64,000 bases of DNA from Sphingomonadales bacterium (GCA_016704425.1 JADJAC010000004.1:62001-126000), one strand, 5' to 3'; shown: positions 45,867-55,452, counted from the first letter of the stretch. Program-made: numbers and translations. Notes: a model not told the origin generated them from the sequence alone.

Positions 45867-46713
45867 TCAAGTCCGATTCGAGAAATCGCTGATTTCCTTA
45901 GCGCACCATTCTGGCTCATCGCGATGTGCCCCATGGCCGGCTCGCTCAAAGATCTTCAAATTGACAAGTTCGTCGGCAATTGCACTGGCAATCGCTACGC
46001 TACATTCGACCGGAGTTATCGGGTCATGGCGACCAGCCAGTACGAGCGTCGGGCATGCAATCCGGTGAAGGCTGGGGAGCATGTCCATAGTGCGCATCTC
46101 GCCCAGAAAGAAATGACGGGCAACATCGGTTCTGACAAGGGCCCGCGCTCGGCTCTCTGCTGCTTCGGGGTCGGCAGTCGTATTATAGAGTGGCAAGCAG
46201 ACCTGAAGGTATTCAGCCATCGCCCGCTCATCGGCATCCTCAAAAACACGCTCCGCGATACTTCTGGCTCTTAGCCCCCATTTTCTCCATCATGCAATAT
46301 GTCGCGGACAAATTGAGTTTGGCTGCAGTCGACGACAGTATCAATTTGGAAGGGTGTTCCGGAAATTGGATTGCATAGGACATTGCCACCATGCCGCCGA
46401 AGGAAACGCCAAGAACCACCGGCCGTTCAATGCCCAGAAAGTCGCAGACCTGTTTGATATCTTGTCCCCAACGCTTCAGTGTCCAAGTTTCTGGCGCGCC
46501 GCTTGCTCGGCCATTGCCGCGAAGATCCCGATCAAGGCCCTGATGCGTGTCAGCAAAACGGTCGAAATAGGGCCGCATCGGCGAATGATCAAAGCCCGGC
46601 CCTCCGTGCAGTGCTATCAGCACTGGCCTTTCGACCATATGGTTTCCGCATGGCTGAAGTTGAGATCCAACCGTATCGACAAATATCTTTGCATCGCCAA
46701 GATTCACAAACAT
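45867..46713 (-). pseudogene. Proline-iminopeptidase-like alpha/beta hydrolase, frameshifted
   Basis: An S33-family hydrolase. HGGPGFDHSPMRPYFDRFAD is the proline-iminopeptidase-type oxyanion motif, DLRGNGRASG follows, and GVSFGGMVAMSYAI carries the nucleophile Ser. An extra base in a G run of five (46275-46279) breaks the frame; the second part (AERVFEDADERAMAEYLQ, PTLVLAGRHDPITP with the catalytic Asp, AGHGAHRDEPE with His) continues to 45867. Restored length is about 281 residues. It is the last gene of the TonB/DUF885/P450 unit. Confidence 0.82.
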
Positions 46714-46794
46714 GAGCGTCTCCCAGGAGCGATCAAAATTTCAGCAGCCAATGCCACTTCGCCAGTCCAGGCGACGCGATCAATAATTGCGACT

Positions 46795-47979
46795 TCATCG
46801 ATCCCACTTGAGGCAGAGGCGCGCAGGCTGCCGGAATTCGTGCCCGCGCGGTTCGTCACCGGCAGAAGCCAACTGCAAATTCTTTGTGTTTGTCAGGATG
46901 AAGTCCAGAGCCAAACGCATTTGCAACTGCGCGAGATGGCGGCCAAGACAATGATGCGGTCCCGTCGCGAACCCGAGATGTTCTCGAGCATTTTGACGCA
47001 AGAGATCAAAAGCGTCAGGACATTTGAAAACTGCCGCATCCCTGTTTGCAGAACCCAACATGCAATTCACTGTGGCGCCTGCTGGAATCGAAACGCCAGC
47101 AACAGAAACCTCCCGCACTGTATGCCTGGTGGCGGATTGGACCGGAGCCATCCATCGCACAGCTTCATGGAATGCTGCGTCCAACAAGGATCGATTCTCA
47201 CGCACCAAGGATAAGGCTGGAGGATGCGTCAGCAACGCCCAAAGGCTGTTCAGGATGACTGCTTCAACGGTCGATATGCCTCCAAATAATATGATCAAGG
47301 CATTGCGCCGAATTTCTTCATCTGTGAGGCGAACTTCAGTCGGGCCATTCAGGAAATCGTGCAAAAGACCGGAGCGCGGATTGGCCCTGCTTGCTTCGAT
47401 TTCGCTCTGGAAGCGTATGTGAAATTCTTGAACACAAGCCTTGGCGCGATTGCGTATCTCGGGATCGTTGCCGTGATTGGACAAAGCAGCCTCAAAGGCG
47501 TCGTACCAGCTTCGAAATCTGGGCTCCCAATCATCGGTGAACCCGAAGATGTCTATCATTGTGAGAACCGGTAGACGCGAAGCCAACGTGCTTCGCAGTT
47601 CAGTTTGACCATCTCCCAAAATTGCGCCGAGCAGCTGCCTGATGCGACGTTCTATTTTATCCTGATATGCGTTTCGCAACGGCGCCGGCATGAAAGTGCC
47701 GTTCAATTTTGCACTGCGATAGCGTTTGTGAGTGCGACCCTCGGAGGTGAGCATATGTTCACCGAAGATATCAAAAATCAGCGAAGCAGCAGTGCCCGTT
47801 GCAAAATGGCCAGTGTCAAGCAACACCGAGCGGACATCCTCGTACCGCGTGACCCAATACATATTGAGCGCGGGTATCCAAGCTACCGGCGCTTGCTCAC
47901 GCAGTTCCGCATAAGTGGGGTATGGATCGACCGAGAGTGAATTGAGATCAATCTCATCAATGAACGGCGCAGCATTCAT
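46795..47979 (-). CDS. Cytochrome P450
   Basis: A 394-residue soluble bacterial P450. The heme-binding segment FATGPHHCLGRHLAQLQ has Cys344, ExxR is HEAVR (Glu272-Arg275), and the I-helix is LFGGISTVEA (233-237). The I-helix acid usually found before the conserved Thr is Ser236, which may alter proton delivery. No electron-transfer partners are encoded beside it; the ferredoxin reductase at 19485 is a possible donor chain member. It starts 6 bp after the DUF885 gene, so the two are co-transcribed. Confidence 0.9.
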   Translation of the reverse strand: MNAAPFIDEIDLNSLSVDPYPTYAELREQAPVAWIPALNMYWVTRYEDVRSVLLDTGHFATGTAASLIFDIFGEHMLTSEGRTHKRYRSAKLNGTFMPAPLRNAYQDKIERRIRQLLGAILGDGQTELRSTLASRLPVLTMIDIFGFTDDWEPRFRSWYDAFEAALSNHGNDPEIRNRAKACVQEFHIRFQSEIEASRANPRSGLLHDFLNGPTEVRLTDEEIRRNALIILFGGISTVEAVILNSLWALLTHPPALSLVRENRSLLDAAFHEAVRWMAPVQSATRHTVREVSVAGVSIPAGATVNCMLGSANRDAAVFKCPDAFDLLRQNAREHLGFATGPHHCLGRHLAQLQMRLALDFILTNTKNLQLASAGDEPRGHEFRQPARLCLKWDR

Positions 47980-47985
47980 CGGCCG

Positions 47986-50244
47986 CTAGTCCGCGCCAGC
48001 TTGCTCCAAAGGAGCAGTATCCATCCAGCGACGCACATTTCTCTCCAGCAGGTTCAAACTTACCGCCCCTGTCGAAAGCAGCACATCGTGGAAATCTCGC
48101 AGCGAGAAGTTCCGTGCGAGCCTCTTCTCACTTTCCCTTCTGAGCGACAGAATCACTCTTTCGCCGACTTTGTAGCTCAGTGCCTGGGCTGGCATACCGA
48201 TGTATCGATCAACCTCAGATGCAATAGTTTCCGGGGGCAGGAACGAGTGGTCAGAGAGATATGCGATGGCCTTTTCTCTTGGCCAGTCAAACCAATGGAT
48301 ACCCGTATCCACAACCAACCTTGCCGCGCGCCACAGATCAGAAATGAGCTGGCCAAATCGGTCGTCCACATTGCCATACAACCCGAAATCATAGCCGAGC
48401 TTTTCGCAATAGAGGGCCCAGCCTTCAATGTAAGCGTTGTACTCTAAGGAAGTTTGTCTGCGAAATTCAGGGAGAACCTTATTCTCCTGTGCAAGTGAAA
48501 ACTGGAGGAGGTGCCCCGGCCAGGCCTCATGCAAACACAGCGGTAGCAGCAAATGGCTCGGACAACGTTCCGGGATAGCCGTCAGCCAGAAAATGCTGGG
48601 CTCAGTGAAATCCGATGGTGCCGGTTGAACCATCGCCGGAGGGCGATGCAGCGATTGTTCAAGACCGAATGAACGGATTTCGTATGCGCTCTCAGGCAGG
48701 CGCCCGAAGAAGAGCGGCAGTTTGCTCTCGATCATTCTTGAAATCGAACGAGCGTGCTCAAGCAGCACCTCACCACTGGAAGCGATATTGCTCCGCGCGA
48801 GGTGGCTGGCATACTCGCGAGCACTGCCGTCGAAGTCTGCATGCCTCAGGAGATTTTCCAGTTCCGTCTGGATCAGGAAAACCTGCTCTACCCCAAGGTC
48901 AAAGATCTCGAGAGGCGTCAGGTCCGTTGTCGTTTGTTGGCGAACCTTGAAGCGATAGTAATCCTTACCATTTGGCTGATCACAAATTGATATGCTGTCG
49001 CGCCAGAGGTCCGGTTTTTCGTCTGAAAAATAGTCGATCAACGATACAAGTGCGGGCCGAACATGCTCGCGCACTACCCGCTCTGCTTCGTTCTGCAGTT
49101 GGCTGAACTCGCTCACGTCCAGAAGGCGTGGTCGAACCGCAAAGCGACCCCGAACCAGAGACTCTATGCCACTTTCGGCAAGCTGTGCTTCGATCATGCC
49201 GCGTATTCGCGGCGCCAGAACGCGCGGCATCCGGTAACCTTTGGACTGCGCAAGTTTGAGTGAGTCTAAGCCACCTGCAAAATAGGCAGGAATAGCTCGA
49301 AGCCCGTCAATGAAATTGCAGCAGTCTTGGCGTGTCTGCAGTGACAAGTTCGCCAAGACATAAGCAGGCAACTCAGTGAAGCCGAATGGATAGAGCTTTG
49401 GAGTCAAAGGTTCTCCGAAGGTACTGCCATCAACGATGCTGGAAAGTTGTCCGACAAGGAGTTCGCAAGTGATGGCCTCTTGATCATCCAAGCCATCCTT
49501 ATCCAGGCCAGTGACGCGTTTCAGCATTCCTCTCGCGTCATTGAGTCGTCGCTCAAAATCGGTAGGCGCTATGCCGCCAAATGGGCTGCTACCCGTGCCT
49601 CGATTGAACTGGCCAGACTCGGCCGGAAATTCGCGGCAGCGAAAATCCCAAAACTCTTCAGCAAGGCAGGCCAAGTTGGTCGAAGCGCTCGAGGCAATTC
49701 GATGGGCAGAAACAATTGGAACCGGGCTCGCTATCATTTGGCCAGACATTTGTGGGAATGGAGCAGAGACTATGGTCTTCCGACTATGGATATCCCTCAC
49801 AATATCCATACCTCCAACAACTTGGCCGAATACGGAAAAACCTTGCTTGTCAGCCCGACGAGATCCCCCTGAATCGAGTTCAGGCTGACGACCGATAGCA
49901 ATGAAAAATGCGGCGGGCGAAACGCGGCCGTCATCACTTTCAGCAAACGAAACGGCTCCGTCGCAATGCTTAAGTCCGCTTTCGTGTGTTCGCTCAAACG
50001 GGCCGCAAAGCAGATCGCCATCAAACTGAGTTGGCAAGGTCTGCAAGACCTCGATCTTGGGACTCGTACTGTCGTTATCCAACCGCACAGCGCGGATGAA
50101 TTGAACGCCGTTCAGCTCCGTTGCGTCCAGATAGTTCAGAAATGCTTGAGCCGAGCGTGGGGCCTTCGAGCCCAAAATGCATATCGTGATGTCGCCTGCC
50201 GACGTTGACAGACGCACCAAAACATCACGAAAGGTCGACGTCAT
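47986..50244 (-). CDS. Fusion of a cyclophilin-type prolyl isomerase with a DUF885 metallopeptidase-like domain
   Basis: A 752-residue protein with two domains. Residues about 8-170 are a bacterial cyclophilin-like domain (LSTSAGDITICILGSKAPRS, VSFAES..SPAAFFIAIG, QGFSVFGQVVGGMDIVRDI). The remaining ~560 residues are a complete DUF885 domain with the putative zinc motif LHEAWPGHLLQ (HEAxPGH, about 572-578) and downstream YIEGWALYCEKLG. DUF885 proteins are normally separate ~580-aa proteins. No signal peptide is seen, so it is cytoplasmic. The frame is open throughout, so this is not a read-through error. It sits 6 bp after the TonB receptor gene. Confidence 0.83.
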   Translation of the reverse strand: MTSTFRDVLVRLSTSAGDITICILGSKAPRSAQAFLNYLDATELNGVQFIRAVRLDNDSTSPKIEVLQTLPTQFDGDLLCGPFERTHESGLKHCDGAVSFAESDDGRVSPAAFFIAIGRQPELDSGGSRRADKQGFSVFGQVVGGMDIVRDIHSRKTIVSAPFPQMSGQMIASPVPIVSAHRIASSASTNLACLAEEFWDFRCREFPAESGQFNRGTGSSPFGGIAPTDFERRLNDARGMLKRVTGLDKDGLDDQEAITCELLVGQLSSIVDGSTFGEPLTPKLYPFGFTELPAYVLANLSLQTRQDCCNFIDGLRAIPAYFAGGLDSLKLAQSKGYRMPRVLAPRIRGMIEAQLAESGIESLVRGRFAVRPRLLDVSEFSQLQNEAERVVREHVRPALVSLIDYFSDEKPDLWRDSISICDQPNGKDYYRFKVRQQTTTDLTPLEIFDLGVEQVFLIQTELENLLRHADFDGSAREYASHLARSNIASSGEVLLEHARSISRMIESKLPLFFGRLPESAYEIRSFGLEQSLHRPPAMVQPAPSDFTEPSIFWLTAIPERCPSHLLLPLCLHEAWPGHLLQFSLAQENKVLPEFRRQTSLEYNAYIEGWALYCEKLGYDFGLYGNVDDRFGQLISDLWRAARLVVDTGIHWFDWPREKAIAYLSDHSFLPPETIASEVDRYIGMPAQALSYKVGERVILSLRRESEKRLARNFSLRDFHDVLLSTGAVSLNLLERNVRRWMDTAPLEQAGAD

Positions 50245-50250
50245 AATTCC

Positions 50251-52398
50251 TCAGAATTCATAAGAAAGCGATATTCCCAAGGTTCGTGGCTGCGGCCGCA
50301 TCGGCACAAATAACCCGCCAAAAGCAGGATAGGTCACTGCCCCTTCGTCCAACAGATTTTTCGCGAATATCGAGAACATCAAATCGTTCCAGTTCAGCCC
50401 GATCCGCGCATTGATATAGTCTTGTTTTTCCGCAAAAGCGGGCGCGGGCAGAAGATTGCGGGGGTACACCTGCCATCCATCGGTATGCTGATAGTCGAGC
50501 CTGGCAAATCCGGGGATGCTTGAGGCCCAGTGAAAATCGTAGTTGGCTGAAGCGGCCAGTGTGAACTTTGGCACATAGTCCGCAGGATCACCGGCAATAC
50601 GCTCTCCGGTGGTATTCTTGTATTCCATGCCAGAATAGCTGCCCGAAACTGAAAGGGTCAGCCCTTTTGTTGCCCGCCAGCTTGCCGAGGCATCGACCCC
50701 AAAGCCCGCTATATCGTTTCCATTGACGACGTATTGCACGGGAAGACCGTTCGCAAACTCAAGGGACTGCACTCCCGTCCAGTCGTTGTAATAGACCGAA
50801 AACTCGGCATTAAACCGATGATCGGCCGATCTAAAGCGTCCGCCAAATTCATAGCTCCAGAGCGTATCCGGATCATAGGTCGGAGGAACAGTGACAAGAC
50901 CAAGTCCTGCCGATAGCCGATTGAAGCCGCCGCTGCGGAAGCCCTTGGCAGCATTCAAGTAGAACGTTGCGCTATCCGAGGGCGTCCATGAAAGGTTAAA
51001 TCGCGGACTAAAGGCAGAAAATTTCGCGCTATTTGAGTCAGCAGAGGCTGCGCCAAAGGTGGCCGAATTCACATCCTGCCTGCGCCTGTCTTCAAAATAA
51101 CGACCGCCCAATGTCACCTTTATCTGAGGAGCAAAAGTCCAGGCCAACTCTCCGAAGACGGCCCATGATCGCGAGTTGGACGGGTTTGTGCCATTTACGC
51201 TCAAGAGATCGAATGGAACGATGTTCGGCGCGACGATTGCAAAGGAGTGCGTGGCGGTTTTTGAGTTGCGGAACATGCCGCCGAAAGTCCATTGCAAGGG
51301 CCCTTTGCCATTCGACGATAGCCGAACTTCCTGTGAGAAGATCTTGTTGGAGCTGGGAACGTGATAGGAGATGCTGGCGAAGGTACCAGGGGGGTAGCCG
51401 AGGCCGAAAGGCGCGGGCGCTTCCAGAGCCGGTATGAACGCCGGCGATAAATCGTACTGGTTTGTATCCTTGCGGTCGACCCATCCAGATGAGCTTACCA
51501 GCGTAGCGAAATTCATGTCGTAGTTGATGGCCAGATTGGCGATGTTGGCTTCACTCGACGTCGGCGTAGGCACGGCGCTGGTGGTCGTGCGATTTGCATC
51601 GCTGAGATTTATCGATCCAACCTCAAGTTTCTGATGCGATAGCGTAAGCGAGACGGACAATTTGTCAGTTGGCAGCCAAAGCGCTCGTCCACGCACGATG
51701 TCACTGGAGCCCGAATTGGCATCCTTCAGATTGAGCGTCGTATTGTCTACCCAGCCCCCAAAGTGCTGGTGCGCAGCTGCAACCCGGACTCCGAACTTGC
51801 CCTGTGCAATCGGCAAATTCAGCACACCCTCAATGCTCGAGTCCGTTCCACCGTCGTTGATCGTGCCGAGCTCGGCAGAAATATTTCCCGAGATTTGTTC
51901 CAGACCCGGAGCGTTGGTAATGTACCTGATCGTTCCTCCCATCGCGCCTTGGCCGTAAAGAGTGCCTTGCGGCCCACGCAAGACTTCTACCCGAGCAACG
52001 TCGAGTAGCCGAATATTGAGCCCAGATTGCGCAGTCTCACCATTGAGCGGAAGGTCGTCCATATAGACACCCACGGTCGATTGGCCGCTAAACACGGAAA
52101 CTCCCCGCAATTCGACCTGTTCGGTTCCAGGAGCCAATTCCGATATCGACAGGCCCGGGACGGAATACTGAAGGTCCTTGAGCTCCCGAGAGCCTCGCTC
52201 TGCAATTTCCTGTCCTGTCAGGGCGGTAACAGACATTGGAACTTCAAAAAGCACTTCTTCGCGCTTTTGCGCCGTCACGATGATGTCCTCCGGCTTCGAA
52301 CTATCATCGGCCGTCTGGGCCGTTGCCGACTCAAACGGCATGAGTGTCAACGAGCAGGTGACAAGGAGGAACCACCGATATTTGGCTGAAATCTGCAT
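50251..52398 (-). CDS. TonB-dependent outer-membrane receptor
   Basis: A 715-residue receptor, intact. ATG 52398, 8 nt after AGGGG, gives a signal peptide (YRWFLLVTCSLTLMPFESATAQ); the TonB box region is DIIVTAQKREEVLFEVPMSV; the plug has ELRGVSVFSG and ARVEVLRGPQGTLYGQGAMGGTIRYI; the barrel ends LGISLSYEF. First gene of the TonB, PPIase-DUF885, P450, hydrolase unit, and divergent from TetR, so its expression is probably repressed by that regulator until substrate arrives. Confidence 0.93.
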   Translation of the reverse strand: MQISAKYRWFLLVTCSLTLMPFESATAQTADDSSKPEDIIVTAQKREEVLFEVPMSVTALTGQEIAERGSRELKDLQYSVPGLSISELAPGTEQVELRGVSVFSGQSTVGVYMDDLPLNGETAQSGLNIRLLDVARVEVLRGPQGTLYGQGAMGGTIRYITNAPGLEQISGNISAELGTINDGGTDSSIEGVLNLPIAQGKFGVRVAAAHQHFGGWVDNTTLNLKDANSGSSDIVRGRALWLPTDKLSVSLTLSHQKLEVGSINLSDANRTTTSAVPTPTSSEANIANLAINYDMNFATLVSSSGWVDRKDTNQYDLSPAFIPALEAPAPFGLGYPPGTFASISYHVPSSNKIFSQEVRLSSNGKGPLQWTFGGMFRNSKTATHSFAIVAPNIVPFDLLSVNGTNPSNSRSWAVFGELAWTFAPQIKVTLGGRYFEDRRRQDVNSATFGAASADSNSAKFSAFSPRFNLSWTPSDSATFYLNAAKGFRSGGFNRLSAGLGLVTVPPTYDPDTLWSYEFGGRFRSADHRFNAEFSVYYNDWTGVQSLEFANGLPVQYVVNGNDIAGFGVDASASWRATKGLTLSVSGSYSGMEYKNTTGERIAGDPADYVPKFTLAASANYDFHWASSIPGFARLDYQHTDGWQVYPRNLLPAPAFAEKQDYINARIGLNWNDLMFSIFAKNLLDEGAVTYPAFGGLFVPMRPQPRTLGISLSYEF

Positions 52399-52448
52399 AA
52401 AATCCACCCCTAACTATTGATTGAAACGCACTTTCCAAATTCAATAAT

Positions 52449-52470
52449 AAAAAACATGCGTTCGTTTTTT
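52449..52470. promoter_or_regulatory. Operator-like inverted repeat in the TonB/TetR divergent gap
   Basis: AAAAAAC (52449-52455) and GTTTTTT (52464-52470) flank ATGCGTTC in the 145-bp gap between the divergent receptor and TetR genes. A second pair, AACGCA upstream and TGCGTT here, overlaps it. This is the expected site for a TetR repressor acting on both sides. Inferred from position and symmetry. Confidence 0.4.
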
Positions 52471-52543
52471 TATATTTGCAAGCTGATTTTCGTTGCCCTA
52501 TGAATGCAATCTGATGTGGGGATCCACAGCCAGAGGAGTGAGA

Positions 52544-53143
52544 GTGCCTAAACGTGACTTTGCGTACATGGAGGGCCAGCGCGATCAGATCGCCAAGGCT
52601 GCTCTGGAATGCCTGATAGAGAATGGCGTTGCGGAGACTTCGCTTCGAGACATCTGCAAACGAGCAGGGGTCAGTATTGGTGCCCTCTATGTTCACTTCC
52701 CGACAAAGGAAGATCTCATCTTGGCGGCCTGCGCCCTCGACAACGAGGAGTATCAATTCAATCCGATTCCGAGCACTTGGGCAGAATTTGAAGCCGCAAT
52801 GACCAAGATGTTTCTTCATCTGCGCACGGCGAGGCAGCTAAAGCGCATGCGCCTGGCATTACAATTTACTGCAAACTTGGCTGTCTCAGAAAATGCCCCC
52901 GTGGGACTATTCGAAAACTATCGAATCCGCCTGTCTTCTCTGCGCAAAATCATTGAACGTCTCAAAGCGAGCGGTGAGATAACTGCACCAATGGGCGTCG
53001 ATGCGACCACGACTTCATTGTTCAACTTCGTCATCGGGACCAACTATACCTGGGTTGCAAGCCAGATTGAGTTGTCTGCGGATCTGCTCAACGAGATGTT
53101 TGCAGCCATGGCGGTGCTGGCAGGTCGAGCCCAAAAACTCTGA
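52544..53143 (+). CDS. TetR-family transcriptional regulator
   Basis: A 199-residue TetR regulator starting at GTG 52544, 5 nt after AGGAG; an earlier TTG lacks a ribosome site. The DNA-binding domain reads DQIAKAALECLIENGVAETSLRDICKRAGVSIGALYVHFPTKEDLI. The ligand domain is helical with no specific signature. It lies head to head with the TonB receptor and 15 bp before the M20 gene, and so probably controls both directions. Confidence 0.88.
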   Translation: MPKRDFAYMEGQRDQIAKAALECLIENGVAETSLRDICKRAGVSIGALYVHFPTKEDLILAACALDNEEYQFNPIPSTWAEFEAAMTKMFLHLRTARQLKRMRLALQFTANLAVSENAPVGLFENYRIRLSSLRKIIERLKASGEITAPMGVDATTTSLFNFVIGTNYTWVASQIELSADLLNEMFAAMAVLAGRAQKL

Positions 53144-53158
53144 GCGAAAGTGGGGCTT

Positions 53159-54352
53159 ATGCATAATTGGAAAGTTGCCACGGCTGCAATGCTTGACGAG
53201 ATGGTTGCTTTGCGTCGGGCAATTCATACTGAGCCCGAACTTGGCCTAAAGACTCCGGCCACTACAAAAAAAGCGCGTGCCGCTTTGGAAGGCTTGCCTT
53301 TGGAGTTTGCAGATGGCGGCTCAACTACTGGTTTTGTCGCGACATTGCGTGGTCCTTCTGGCGGCAAGACAGTGCTTTTGCGGGCCGATATGGACGCGCT
53401 GCCGCTCGACGAGGAAACTGGTCTGGCTTTCACCTCGCAAATTCCTGGCGCGATGCACGCATGTGGGCACGATGCACATGTTGCGATGCTCGTGGGGGCT
53501 GCGAGAGCGTTGTGTGAAAGGAAGGATTCGCTACCTGGGACGGTTCAATTCATGTTCCAACCCGGAGAAGAAGGATGGCATGGCGCTCGGCACATGTTGG
53601 ACGATGGGCTTATCAAGCCCTTGCCTGATGCCGCCTTTGCAATTCACGTCACACCAAATATTCCCTCGGGAACGATGACCGGCCGACCAGGCCCGATGTT
53701 GGCTGCTGCCGACCGGTTTGAGATTATAATCGAAGGTAAAGGTGGGCACGCATCACAGCCACACGACGCTGTGGATCCCGTGCCAGTTGCAGGTGACTTG
53801 GCAAGTGCCATACACGCGATGGTGACCCGACGCATACCCGCTTTTGATCCCTGCGTGATAACCACCGGAAGATTAATGGCGGGAAATGCTTGCAACGTCA
53901 TCCCTGCAACAGCAGTGATTGAAGGGACGATCCGATCATTCTCGGAGACCACTCGAGAGCTCGCTTGCGACGGACTTCGGCGCCTGGCCGAGCATATTCC
54001 CGCGGCACATCTGTGTCGTGGCAGCATTACGATTGAGCCTGTATTTCCAGTGACCGTCTGCGACCATTCGATCGCAGCGATCGCCAAATGCGCAGCTTTG
54101 GAACTCGTTGAATCCGGAGAATGGATAGACATGCCATTTCCGGCGATGGGGGCGGAGGACTTCTCATACGTCCTGCAGAAAGTCCCTGGCGCAATGATCT
54201 TTCTAGGAGCGACGCCCGAAGGTGGAGATTGGCGCGACTGCTGTGCTTTGCATTCCAACAAAATGGTTCTGGACGAAAAAGTCATGGCTCTTGGCGCGGC
54301 ACTGCATTGCGCTTTCGTCGAGGCGTATTTCGCCCGGAATTTGATTTCTTGA
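53159..54352 (+). CDS. M20-family amidohydrolase/carboxypeptidase
   Basis: A 397-residue metal-dependent amidohydrolase of the M20D type (hippurate hydrolase/aminoacylase/IAA-amino-acid hydrolase). RADMDALPL is at 75-83, the metal site HACGHDAH at 100-107 (Cys102, His104), FQPGEEGWHGA with Glu137/138 and His141, and GKGGHASQPHDAVDPV forms the lid. It hydrolyses amide bonds between an acyl or aryl acid and an amino acid. I prefer ATG 53159 over GTG 53150. It follows TetR by 15 bp and precedes the esterase by 36 bp. Confidence 0.9.
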   Translation: MHNWKVATAAMLDEMVALRRAIHTEPELGLKTPATTKKARAALEGLPLEFADGGSTTGFVATLRGPSGGKTVLLRADMDALPLDEETGLAFTSQIPGAMHACGHDAHVAMLVGAARALCERKDSLPGTVQFMFQPGEEGWHGARHMLDDGLIKPLPDAAFAIHVTPNIPSGTMTGRPGPMLAAADRFEIIIEGKGGHASQPHDAVDPVPVAGDLASAIHAMVTRRIPAFDPCVITTGRLMAGNACNVIPATAVIEGTIRSFSETTRELACDGLRRLAEHIPAAHLCRGSITIEPVFPVTVCDHSIAAIAKCAALELVESGEWIDMPFPAMGAEDFSYVLQKVPGAMIFLGATPEGGDWRDCCALHSNKMVLDEKVMALGAALHCAFVEAYFARNLIS

Positions 54353-54388
54353 TAAATTGAGGCAGCCGAGCGGTAGTGGAGGTAAAAC

Positions 54389-55345
54389 ATGGCACTCACA
54401 ATTGATCCACGACCCTTTGTATCTGTGCGTCACGATCAATTTGAAGTCGAGGCGAAGGGGCTAGGGGCCTACTTGATCGATGTATCAATTCCGGCCAATC
54501 TGGCACGAGATTCTCGTCTCCCCGTAATCCTCGTGCTCGACGGGAACCTGATTTTCGATCTTGTCCAGGCCATAGCTCATGGAAGATTCACTGAAGCGGC
54601 AGGACCTTTGCCACCCGCGATAATTGTGGGTGTCGGCTATCCTGCACGCGAAGGATTCTCGACCTACTATGCACGACGGAACTTCGACTTCCACGGGCCA
54701 TGGGAAATGACCGATCCATTGGGATTGCAACTCAAAGGCCTTTTTACATCTTTAAGAAATGCGGAAGGATCGTCTGGTCACGCTACGGAAATATTGGCTG
54801 GGGGGTACAGTGCATTCTTGAGCTTTTTGCGAGACGACCTTTTGCCAGATTTGGCTGCTCACTACCCGATCGATCTTGATGGCAACCATACTCTAATCGG
54901 AGATTCGTCAGGGGGGCATTTTGCCCTTCGAGCCTTGTTTGACCCCAAATCGCCATTCTCAAAATATATTGCAATAAGTCCGAGCCTTGGCACAGCACCT
55001 GGAGAAATCGAAGCGGCGGAAGCGGCGTTTGCTGCAACGCATTCAGATCTCGAGGCAGATGTCTTTGTCTGTGCAGGTTCCGCTGAAGTGGATGAAAGTG
55101 TGCCAATTGCCCTTTGTCGCTTCGGAAGTGCCCCGATCTGGGCCGCCGAACAGTTCGCGATCCGGAACTGGCCAAGCGCTCGGCTGACCTGGGAAATAAT
55201 GAACAATGAAAATCACACGTCGATTGCCCCTCGGGCGATTGCGACAGGCCTAAGGGCAGTGCACAATCTCCGACCCGGGATAAACAATGCCCAACTTGCC
55301 GCCGCGACTGCAGCAGCGCAGCGCAGTTTACTCGGAATTAAGTAG
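54389..55345 (+). CDS. Alpha/beta hydrolase, IroE/Fes-like esterase
   Basis: A 318-residue hydrolase of the putative siderophore-esterase type. LPVILVLDGNLIFDL, VGVGYP, the Tyr-rich STYYARRNFDFH and the nucleophile motif IGDSSGGHFALRALF (GxSxG with Ser) are seen; the catalytic His is in NENHTSI near the C-terminus. There is no signal peptide, so it acts on imported substrate. It is the last gene of the TetR-M20-esterase unit; a role in splitting an ester or lactone before amide hydrolysis is inferred. Confidence 0.83.
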   Translation: MALTIDPRPFVSVRHDQFEVEAKGLGAYLIDVSIPANLARDSRLPVILVLDGNLIFDLVQAIAHGRFTEAAGPLPPAIIVGVGYPAREGFSTYYARRNFDFHGPWEMTDPLGLQLKGLFTSLRNAEGSSGHATEILAGGYSAFLSFLRDDLLPDLAAHYPIDLDGNHTLIGDSSGGHFALRALFDPKSPFSKYIAISPSLGTAPGEIEAAEAAFAATHSDLEADVFVCAGSAEVDESVPIALCRFGSAPIWAAEQFAIRNWPSARLTWEIMNNENHTSIAPRAIATGLRAVHNLRPGINNAQLAAATAAAQRSLLGIK

Positions 55346-55452
55346 AACCTTAGCAAGAGCTAAATCGCCTTCAAAGCGCGTTTATCGGCTGCGATGAGTA
55401 AGAGCGTTTGCACGGGCCCATATCCGATTGTTCATTGCGGTAGATAGCTCTC

